Shown here piece by piece: positions 45,185 through 51,783 of a DNA stretch of 64,000 nucleotides. The stretch's first letter is position 1; every line of letters starts with the position of its first letter. A program made the position numbers and the translations under genes. The stretch is taken from contig NZ_CP133038.1 of assembly GCF_033060595.1 (NCBI RefSeq), positions 2,046,001 to 2,110,000 on the forward strand. Reading direction: 5' to 3'. The notes under the pieces are model-generated. The model did not search any database and was not told the origin of the DNA. It was given only the letters and a program-made list of their open reading frames with translations. Source of the DNA: Pyramidobacter sp. YE332 (GTDB lineage: Bacteria; Synergistota; Synergistia; Synergistales; Dethiosulfovibrionaceae).

Positions 45185-45257
45185 GATGCCTCACCTCTTG
45201 ATTTAAATTGTGCTCCGCGTCATAGGCGGAATTCATGAACCTGTCCGAACACACCGC

Positions 45258-45299
45258 AAAAACAACAGGGAGGAAAGAGCCGCGCCCCGTCCTCCCTGT
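45258..45299 (-). terminator. Attenuator hairpin in the ileS leader
   Basis: ACAGGGAGGA and TCCTCCCTGT (45290-45299 and 45265-45274 on the plus strand) form a 10-bp stem followed on the minus strand by TG and T5. It lies 17 bases after the stop of the leader peptide and 74 bases before ileS. Confidence 0.8.
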
Positions 45300-45315
45300 A
45301 TTGCTCCACGACAAA

Positions 45316-45405
45316 TTATAGCGTCGCCAGAGGAAGAGAACACGATGCATCGGCCGCCGCTATAATAATAATGACGCCTTTGTACTGACACTCAGCCGCA
45401 TACAT
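45316..45405 (-). CDS. Putative ileS leader peptide with four Ile codons in a row
   Basis: A 29-codon frame on the minus strand begins at ATG 45405 after a strong GGAGGTGGAG site, 29 bases from the predicted transcription start. It reads MYAAECQYKGVIIII, then about 14 more residues. Codons 12-15 are ATT ATT ATT ATA. It is followed by a terminator and then ileS, the layout of classic leader-peptide attenuators. Stalling for lack of charged tRNA-Ile would free the TTCCTC region near 45340 to pair with the GAGGA of the terminator's first arm. Too small for standard gene finders. Confidence 0.75.
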   Translation of the reverse strand: MYAAECQYKGVIIIIAAADASCSLPLATL

Positions 45406-45440
45406 CTTCTCCACCTCCGTAATAAGTAGTGTTGAATGTG

Positions 45441-45469
45441 ATTTTAGCAGTCCCGCTCTGCTTCGTCAA
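45441..45469 (-). promoter_or_regulatory. ileS: Promoter of the ileS leader transcript
   Basis: Minus strand TTGACG, 17 bases, TAAAAT. Transcription should start near 45434, 29 bases before the leader peptide and about 250 bases before ileS. Confidence 0.82.
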
Positions 45470-45510
45470 TCGTTTTCGTGTCGGGACGATCCCCGCACCA
45501 TCGGCCATTG

Positions 45511-45550
45511 AAAAGCGGCCCCGCCTTGAAAGAGAAATGGCGGGGCCGCT
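45511..45550 (-). terminator. Terminator upstream of the ileS promoter
   Basis: AGCGGCCCCGCC (45514-45525) and GGCGGGGCCGCT (45539-45550) form a 12-bp perfect stem followed on the minus strand by TTTT. It ends transcripts from the feo-side genes. Confidence 0.85.
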
Positions 45551-45567
45551 CGTTTGCGGTAAGATTC

Positions 45568-45718
45568 ATACTATTTCTCAATTAAAAGGCCGAACACAGA
45601 GGCGCGGCGAGGAAGATTCACAAGGCGAGCTGCGCAGCAGTCGAAGGAGTTCCGAGCGACTGAACTTCCCCGCAGCGCCCCGTAAACTGTGTTCATGCGT
45701 TTTATCAAGAAATAGTAT
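45568..45718. repeat. 151-bp dispersed repeat, copy A (MITE-like)
   Basis: The element begins ATACTATTTCTCAATTAAAA and ends with the near-complement of that sequence (AGAAATAGTAT at 45708-45718), so it has terminal inverted repeats. Inside are GC-rich palindromes, including CAGTCG/CGACTG. A related 160-bp copy lies at 53808-53967. No protein is encoded. Confidence 0.75.
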
Positions 45719-45747
45719 AAGAATTCGTCGTTCTCGTGAAACCGGGA

Positions 45748-46563
45748 TCACTCCGCGATCATGAACGTCAGACGGGATACCAGGACGGACTCGTCGGCGA
45801 CGGTCTTGTCGGCATAAGGCACTTTCACTTCCACAGAGGCGTTCCAATAGCCGGCTTTCGAGGGAATGATGTTGATGATGCCTTTCAGGTCGGTACGCCC
45901 ATAGAACGCCTTGTACTCGTTGGCGGGATCGCCGTCCTTCGTGTCGCCGGCAAAACCCGCGTAAACGGCTTTCACTTCCGCCGTCTTGGCCGGTTTGCCG
46001 TCGACGAGTATCAGAACGGGGAAGCGCTGTCCCGGCTTCACCGTCGCCGGATTCACCTGCGGCACCATCTCCAGACGCTGTCCCACCGGCTTGGTGATGA
46101 CATCCATCCCCTCGGCGCCGTCAAGATTCAGGACGAGCTTGGCGTACATCGCCGCTTCCTCGGCATAAGTCGCATCGGCCTTCGTCAGTTCCTTGTACTT
46201 GGCCTTGTCCGCCTGTTTCCATCCTTCCGCTCCTTTGGCCCAGAAAGTGGGCTTGTAGTTGCCGATCACCAAATAGTCGCCTTTTTTCAGGTCGGCCGCC
46301 GCCTCGTAGTGGAAGTTGTCGGCGCCGGTCTGGGCCATCTCCGTCGCGCCCTCGGCGGTAATGAGCTTCAAGGGCTCGAAGAGATGCGTACGGTCCGCGG
46401 CAATGGGTTCGGGATCGGGATACTCGTGCCCGTAGCCCAAATCGGCCTTGAGAAGGCCGTCCTTATACTCGGCGTTCACCCAGAACTCGTGAGCCTCGGC
46501 GGAAACGCCGAAAGAAGCCGCAAAAAACGCCCCTGCAAGCAGTACGGAAAAAATCTTGCGCAT
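45748..46563 (-). CDS. DUF4198 periplasmic protein
   Basis: A 271-residue exported protein. The signal peptide MRKIFSVLLAGAFFAASFGV ends near VSAEA, and the mature protein starts AHEFWVNAEY, the usual start of DUF4198 proteins whose N-terminal His may bind metal. DUF4198 proteins are often next to nickel, cobalt or iron uptake genes. An AAGGAGGAG site precedes the ATG. It lies downstream of the feo genes on the same strand, so a periplasmic metal-handling role is likely but unproven. Confidence 0.85.
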   Translation of the reverse strand: MRKIFSVLLAGAFFAASFGVSAEAHEFWVNAEYKDGLLKADLGYGHEYPDPEPIAADRTHLFEPLKLITAEGATEMAQTGADNFHYEAAADLKKGDYLVIGNYKPTFWAKGAEGWKQADKAKYKELTKADATYAEEAAMYAKLVLNLDGAEGMDVITKPVGQRLEMVPQVNPATVKPGQRFPVLILVDGKPAKTAEVKAVYAGFAGDTKDGDPANEYKAFYGRTDLKGIINIIPSKAGYWNASVEVKVPYADKTVADESVLVSRLTFMIAE

Positions 46564-46639
46564 GAAAATTCTCCTCCTTAGTGTTGTGTATACATCGAAT
46601 GTCATGTCGATTCTTTCGAGAGGGACGAAACTCCCTCGA

Positions 46640-46789
46640 TTATTCCTCGTCCGGAGGGCATTTTCTGCCCCCACACCCACATCCGCACCCGCCGCAGCGT
46701 CCCTGCCGTGCGGAAACGATCCAGCCGCGAAGCAGGTATCCTCCGGCGGCAAGCGCGATCAGGACAACGATCAGCTCCTGTGCGCCCAT
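46640..46789 (-). CDS. FeoB-associated Cys-rich membrane peptide
   Basis: A 49-residue protein: one membrane helix (ELIVVLIALAAGGYLLRGWI, residues 5-24) and a cytoplasmic tail rich in cysteine, CGGCGCGCGGRKC. Such peptides are commonly found next to feoB and may help iron transfer or transporter assembly. AGGAGG lies ten bases before ATG 46789. Confidence 0.85.
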   Translation of the reverse strand: MGAQELIVVLIALAAGGYLLRGWIVSARQGRCGGCGCGCGGRKCPPDEE

Positions 46790-46832
46790 GGTCTGAAAAC
46801 CTCCTCTCTCTGCCGCAGAGTGCCTCAACGAA

Positions 46833-47626
46833 CTACATCTTGGCAGCCTGAACCCAAATCACCGCATCCTGCGAGAGCTCCTTGCCCTTGAATTCCGTAT
46901 CGGGGCCGACGCCCAGAGCGGCAAATCCCCACCATCCCTCCTTGGGCATGGCGAAAGCGAACGTGCCGTTGGCGTCGGCCTTGATCGTCAGAGTCACAAA
47001 GGCGTCGTGGGGAGCGGAGACCGCGCCCTTCCTTTCGAAGGCGTTCTTCTTCAGGTCGGGGCGATGGTTCATGTACTCCACCTCGACCTCGGCGAAGGGG
47101 ACCGGCTTCCCTTCGCTCTTCACGACGCCGCGGAACATCCCGCCGGCCCAGATCGCATAGGGCTTGTCCAAGGGCACGATCTCCGCCTTGAGCCCCATGT
47201 CGGCATCCCACTCCGTGGGGAGACTGCCGTTGTTTACGATCATTTTGGTGATTTGTTGGATATAGATGTCCTCGCTCTTTTCGAAATAAGGAGCCGGGGC
47301 CAGACAGAAGACGTAATCGCCCATACCTCTCAGCTTGAAAGAAGTCTCAAAACCCCTGCCCTTGTTCTCCAGGCTCGTCCAGGTGATGGGCTTCAGCGTC
47401 TTGAGCAGATCCGTCTTCTTTTGCTTGTTCACGACAAAGAACTCCTGCGGGGTCTCCATGTCCATCGTGTGTCCGGCCTCAAAAGGATGGGTGAACACAA
47501 GCTTCAGGGGAATCTCTCCGCCTTTGTCCAGAATCATCTCGGGGTATAGAGCATCTGGAAGTGCGCCGAAGCGGGGAGAACCGCGGCAAACAGCGCGCAT
47601 ATCGACAACAGGGCCGCTTTTTTCAC
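46833..47626 (-). pseudogene. DUF4198 protein gene with a one-base frameshift after the signal peptide
   Basis: A GTG at 47626 with an AAAGGAG site starts a good signal peptide (MKKAALLSICALFAAVLPAS) leading into AHFQMLYTP, then the frame ends at a TGA. The next frame continues EMILDKGGEIPLKLVFTHPF and runs to 46833, a DUF4198 domain. One extra C in the C4 run at 47541-47544 would join the parts. As read, the mature domain lacks export. Real mutation, phase-variable run or sequence error cannot be told apart here. Confidence 0.8.
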
Positions 47627-47687
47627 GTACGATACGCTCCTTTTCTTTTTTGAAATCAGTATCCTGGCCTGATTCACTCAGGCCGCC

Positions 47688-48008
47688 TTACTTGATGTCG
47701 CCGCTTTTGACGGTGAGCGTGTGCCCGGGGCCGCCGTCGAAGGTGACGGAAAAGGCTCCCTGCGGCTTGTCGAACGTCAGCTCGCCGCTCTCGTCCAGCT
47801 TGCCCTCGAACACAACGGCGTCCTTCTCGTCGGTGACGCGGATGGGGATGTTCGCGGCCGAGGAACCGTCGGAGAAGCCGCCCTCGCACGAGAGCGTGCC
47901 GTCGCCGTTGTCCCAGCAGGAGAAAAGCGGGGTATGGGCCAGAGCGGCGCCTGCGAGCGCCGCGATGAAGACGGCCGTTATCACGCCAGTCCATAACTTT
48001 CTGTTCAT
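47688..48008 (-). CDS. Small exported protein of the feo cluster
   Basis: A 106-residue secreted protein with signal peptide MNRKLWTGVITAVFIAALAG and cleavage near ALA-H. The mature part begins HTPLFSCWDNGDGTLSCEGG, with two cysteines that could form a disulfide, and looks like a small beta-sandwich. The function is unknown. It follows feoB by about 90 bases and has a GGAGG site before ATG 48008. Confidence 0.8.
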   Translation of the reverse strand: MNRKLWTGVITAVFIAALAGAALAHTPLFSCWDNGDGTLSCEGGFSDGSSAANIPIRVTDEKDAVVFEGKLDESGELTFDKPQGAFSVTFDGGPGHTLTVKSGDIK

Positions 48009-48099
48009 CCTCAAAACCTCCGTTTGAATTTTGTATGTCAGTCCAGCGGCGGGGAATGCCGCAGTCTGCCGCAGTATATGCGCGCCTTTTCGGGACAGG

Positions 48100-50604
48100 T
48101 TAATAGGTCCTCTTGGTCTTGATCAGCCCCAGCAGGATCGTCAGGGTCAGCGGGATCAGGTAGAAGATCCACATCGCCTGAAATCCGGTCAGGCCAAGGG
48201 CGGAGCCGCCGGAAAAAACGAGCACGGCGGCGAGCAGCCCGAGAATGAGCGGCACGAAAAAGGCGAAGAACATCCATTTGGTGGAGCCGGTCTGCACGCG
48301 GATGGCCATGATCGTGGGCAGACAGGGCGGACAGAGCACCATGAAGAGCATCAGAGCCATCGCGTGCAGCGGCGTGAGGTCTTCCTCCTGCCGTTTCATA
48401 CGCTGTTCCAGCGTGTCGGCGTTCTTCGCTTCGCCGTCATCCGCTTCCTTGATGTAAAGGGCGCCCAGCGTGGAGACGCTGTTCTCCTTGGCCGCCAGGG
48501 TGCTGAGCACGGCGACGTTGACGCGCCAGTTGAAGCCGGCGTAACGTGAAATAGGTTCCAGCGCGCGGCCGGCCTTGCCGAGCAGGCTGTTGTCGATGCG
48601 TTCCTTGCGGATGGCCGTCAGCGCGTTCGTTCGGAAAACGATCAGCTTTTTGAGCTCCTTTTCGAGCGCCTTCGCTTCAGGATCCTTCCTGTTCTGGATG
48701 ATCTCGAAAAAGTCGGGATTCGTGAGTCCGTAGGCCCTTTTCTTCTCGGCGGAGGCCCCGGACTTGAGTAATTCCCGGTAACCCTGCTGGTAGAGGATCA
48801 GGTTGAGGACATCGTCTTCGTTCGTGAGATTTCGTCCGAATTTTTTGTTCTTCGCCGCGTCGAGAAAAACTTGGACGGCCCGGTCTTTCTCCGCCTCGTA
48901 CTGGGCTTCGCGTTCCGGGGACAGGCCGGGGAAGCGCAGCAGGACGAAGAGGACCACGGCGACGGCGGCGACGACGGTGGTGATCTTGCGGACGTACAGC
49001 CAGATCCGCTCGACCGCCCGCCCTAAAACGCCGCGAAGCGTGGGGATGTGATAGGGCGGCATCTCCATGATGAACGGCGCCGTTTCCTTGTGCTTCAGCA
49101 CCGTCATCGAAAGGATCTTGGCGATGGGCAGCACGAAGAGCAGGCTGATCGTCTGAATGAAGACGATGACGATGGCCTGCTGGTTGACGTTCCCCAGCAG
49201 GGGCAGGCGCACCGTCTCGTTGAAGTAGATGCCGATGAGCAGGAAGTACAAGGGCAGCTTGGCCTGACAGTTGAGCATGGGGAGCGTCAGGATCGTCGCC
49301 AGCTTCGACTTTTCGTCGGGGATTCCCTTGGTGGCCATGACCGCCGGAACGGCGCAGCCGCCCAGGACCACGCCGCCGAGGATCATCGGCAGCGTTGACT
49401 GCCCGTGCAGCCCGAAGCGGCTGAGGATGCGGTCCAGGACGAACGCGATGCGCGGCATGTAGCCGCTGTCCTCCAGCACGGCGATGAGCGCGAAGAGGAT
49501 GAAGAAGATCGGGATGTAGTTGAAGAGCGCGTTCAGGTTATCCACGATCCAGAGCACGAATTCCCGCACGATGGGAACGTCTATGAGCCCGGGCTGGGGA
49601 AGGATACGTTCCGCAAAGCTACGGACGCCGGCGAGGACGGGCCATGTGTAGTGGGTGAGATTGTAGCCCTGGATAAAAGAAAGGTAATAGAATCCGTAAA
49701 TGACGAAAAGCAGAAAGACGGGGCCGAAGAACTTGTTGCAGACGGCCCGGTCGATGCGCTCGGAGAGCGGCGCTTTCGCGGCCTCCTTTTTGGCCGCGAG
49801 GCGTTTGGCGATGGCCGCCGCCCGGCGGCTGCGCTGGCCTGAAACGTAGATGTCGGCGCTCACGCCCTTTTCCCGCTCGAACCGCGCGCGCCATTCTTCC
49901 GCCCGCGCAAGGACGGACGCGCTCCCTTTCGCTTTGCCGCGCAGCAGCGCGGCGACGGCGGGATCCCCTTCCATCAGTTTGACGGCGAGCCACGAAATGG
50001 GGAAGGCGCCCTTCAGACTCTCTTCGCGGTTCAACAGGGCCTCCAGGTCGTCCAGGGCGTCTTTCAGGTCGGGATAGAGCTCGCAAACGGCGAGGCTGGC
50101 GCGGACGCCGGACTGCGACATGTCGGCGACGGCCTGCAGCAGATCTTCGCGGCCGCGCCCCTGGGTGATGGCCGTCGTCACGACCGGCGCGCCGAGTTCC
50201 CGCGAAAGTCCCGGAACGTCAATGGAGACGCCCAGCTTTTCGGCCACGTCCATCATGTTCAGGTCGAGAATGAGGGGGATCTCCATCTCCAGAAGCTGGA
50301 GCGTCAGGTACAGGCTGCGCTTCAGGTTGGCGGCGTCCATGACGTTCACGACGGCGGAAAGCGGCTCGTGGAGGAGCACGTCGCGCGTGACGCGCTCTTC
50401 GGGGGAATAGGAGGTCAGGCTGTACGTGCCGGGAAGGTCGATGACTTCCACGTCTTCGCCGTTTCGTTTATACCAGCCCATCATCTTGTCGACGGTGACG
50501 CCGGGATAATTGGCCACGAACTGTTTCGCTCCCGTCAGGCTGTTGAAGACGGTCGATTTGCCGCAGTTCGGCTGTCCCGCGAGGGCGATGATCTTCTTTG
50601 CCAT
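48100..50604 (-). CDS. feoB: Ferrous iron transporter FeoB
   Basis: An 834-residue inner-membrane iron(II) transporter with an N-terminal GTPase. G1 is GQPNCGKST (10-18), G3 is DLPGTYSLTSY near 57, and NMMD near 118 is the G4 motif. A GDI-like helical part follows, then a membrane domain from about residue 290 with two Gate-type repeats. The insertion near residues 560-690 (charged, helical) makes it longer than E. coli FeoB. Its ATG overlaps the feoA stop. Confidence 0.96.
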   Translation of the reverse strand: MAKKIIALAGQPNCGKSTVFNSLTGAKQFVANYPGVTVDKMMGWYKRNGEDVEVIDLPGTYSLTSYSPEERVTRDVLLHEPLSAVVNVMDAANLKRSLYLTLQLLEMEIPLILDLNMMDVAEKLGVSIDVPGLSRELGAPVVTTAITQGRGREDLLQAVADMSQSGVRASLAVCELYPDLKDALDDLEALLNREESLKGAFPISWLAVKLMEGDPAVAALLRGKAKGSASVLARAEEWRARFEREKGVSADIYVSGQRSRRAAAIAKRLAAKKEAAKAPLSERIDRAVCNKFFGPVFLLFVIYGFYYLSFIQGYNLTHYTWPVLAGVRSFAERILPQPGLIDVPIVREFVLWIVDNLNALFNYIPIFFILFALIAVLEDSGYMPRIAFVLDRILSRFGLHGQSTLPMILGGVVLGGCAVPAVMATKGIPDEKSKLATILTLPMLNCQAKLPLYFLLIGIYFNETVRLPLLGNVNQQAIVIVFIQTISLLFVLPIAKILSMTVLKHKETAPFIMEMPPYHIPTLRGVLGRAVERIWLYVRKITTVVAAVAVVLFVLLRFPGLSPEREAQYEAEKDRAVQVFLDAAKNKKFGRNLTNEDDVLNLILYQQGYRELLKSGASAEKKRAYGLTNPDFFEIIQNRKDPEAKALEKELKKLIVFRTNALTAIRKERIDNSLLGKAGRALEPISRYAGFNWRVNVAVLSTLAAKENSVSTLGALYIKEADDGEAKNADTLEQRMKRQEEDLTPLHAMALMLFMVLCPPCLPTIMAIRVQTGSTKWMFFAFFVPLILGLLAAVLVFSGGSALGLTGFQAMWIFYLIPLTLTILLGLIKTKRTY

Positions 50605-50837
50605 CAGAGTTTTTTCACTTTCACGAAACGCGCTTCTTCGCGGCGCAGATTGACCAGCGCGCCTTCGGCGTCCACCTCGATCGGGTCGCCGAGGGGCGCG
50701 CGGCGGACGACCTTCGCGGCGACGCCGGGATACAGCCCCATGTCCACCAGCCTCTGGGCGAGGATCCCTCTGCCCTCGATCTTCACGATTCGCCCCGATT
50801 CTCCCGGAGCCAGTTCCGCCAACGTCGTTTCGTTCAT
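50604..50837 (-). CDS. feoA: Ferrous iron transport protein FeoA
   Basis: A 77-residue SH3-like protein (MNETTLAELAPGESGRIVKI, RLVDMGLYPGVAAKVV) that helps FeoB. The ATG at 50837 lies eight bases after GAGAGAGG. The stop overlaps the feoB start by one base, so they are coupled. Confidence 0.92.
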   Translation of the reverse strand: MNETTLAELAPGESGRIVKIEGRGILAQRLVDMGLYPGVAAKVVRRAPLGDPIEVDAEGALVNLRREEARFVKVKKL

Positions 50838-50925
50838 CGTCTGCACCTCTCTCGAAACAGTAAAAGCGTGCGTTCGGAATTTCCGCCGCGCACGCGGTCC
50901 ATCTTCCCGCCGGCCCCGCGAAAAA

Positions 50926-51159
50926 TTACGAGTCGTTCACGGTCACCATCAGGTGCGCGGCGACGTTTTGGTCCAGCGCCAGGCTGCTCGCGCCTCCCGC
51001 CGGCCGGACGATGACGTCGCCGTCCCGTTCCTGCAGAAGGGTGAGGATGCTGCCTTCGCTCAATCCCAGGCTTTCGAGGCGCTTGGACATTCTTGCGTCG
51101 CCGCCGGGATTGACGATTTTCAGATCGACGTTCAGCGGCGCCAAAGAGAGAGGGAACAT
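50926..51159 (-). CDS. Second FeoA-domain protein
   Basis: A 77-residue FeoA-like protein: MFPLSLAPLNVDLKIVNPGG, then KRLESLGLSEGSILTLLQ. It is distinct in sequence from the other FeoA 88 bases downstream. AGGAGG before ATG 51159 sets the start. Twin feoA genes before feoB are common in anaerobes; the copies may play different roles. Confidence 0.88.
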   Translation of the reverse strand: MFPLSLAPLNVDLKIVNPGGDARMSKRLESLGLSEGSILTLLQERDGDVIVRPAGGASSLALDQNVAAHLMVTVNDS

Positions 51160-51377
51160 AGGAAACCTCCTGAGACTGCGCGGCATTCGTTTTTCGGAGA
51201 GACCTTCCCGTCTCGGATCCTGCACTGGGTCTCCGCATGCGCACATTCGTATTCTTACTGAATTCTTAATGGAACTTATCGACGGCGGATCTCTTGTTCT
51301 TTGTCTTTTTCCTGCTTTCTCACGATGCAATGCTTCAGAGCCGATGCATTTTTCTGTTCAAAACAGGCACATCATCG
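51160..51377. other. Leader/control region of the feo operon
   Basis: No gene is seen. The minus strand has tandem TAAGAAT motifs about 100 bases before feoA2 that may be part of a promoter and a GAGACC/GGTCTC inverted repeat at about 51200-51232. No convincing Fur box was found by eye. Confidence 0.35.
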
Positions 51378-51500
51378 TCACAGAAGCGCGATCCCGTTCC
51401 GTGCAGCGAGCCCACGCTCGATGAGTCTTTTTCGTTCCGCGGCAGTCGCTCGCTTGACCGTATCGATGGCAATCAACTGAATTCGGAACAAAGCATCCAC
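51378..51500 (-). CDS. Short open frame, possible gene remnant
   Basis: From a GTG at 51500 the minus strand reads 40 residues beginning VDALFRIQLIAIDTVKRA and ending RLIERGLAARNGIALL. The composition is protein-like and the frame is closed upstream by TGA TGA. No ribosome site is clear and no family was recognised. It may be the tail of a decayed gene. Confidence 0.3.
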   Translation of the reverse strand: MDALFRIQLIAIDTVKRATAAERKRLIERGLAARNGIALL

Positions 51501-51559
51501 TGCTTTCCGGAATCATCAGGAATCCGACATGAGTTAGTTATACACAACTTACCGAGATT

Positions 51560-51769
51560 CTAACAACTGATTTCTTTCCTGTCAATAAGAACGGGATTTC
51601 TTGCGTCGTGTTCAATGACAAATCCGCCGCCCCGCCTTCCAAAAATCTTGTACTCCTTCTTGATTGAAACGCTGGGCAGGGAGAGCGCCTCGAGGGAGAT
51701 CCGCACCACGAACTGCGCTGCAGGCGAGATCGTCCTGAGCGCCAGAGCGCCCTCGGGGGCCAGCGGGCC
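51560..51769 (-). pseudogene. Protein-like remnant ending at the IS1634 element
   Basis: The minus strand from the IS edge reads PLAPEGALALRTISPAAQ, continues through IKKEYKIFGRRGGGFVIEHD and stops at 51560. The GC3 pattern is that of genes here, but the frame has a TAA in the IS target repeat and no start, so it looks like the end of a broken gene. Not identified. Confidence 0.3.
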
Positions 51770-51783
51770 ATGTTAAGTTTTTT

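Noticed and set aside
41300-45238. 1312-residue open frame on the plus strand across rluD and ileS
   Set aside because: Antisense to two clear genes and the parS region; His/Arg/Val-rich shadow with no ribosome site.
45315-45320. TATAAT as the main ileS promoter
   Set aside because: No matching -35 at proper spacing; the promoter at 45441-45469 is far better. It may still act as a weak second start.
45185-45440. T-box riboswitch before ileS
   Set aside because: No T-box sequence or specifier stem was found; a short Ile-rich frame and simple terminator explain the region better.
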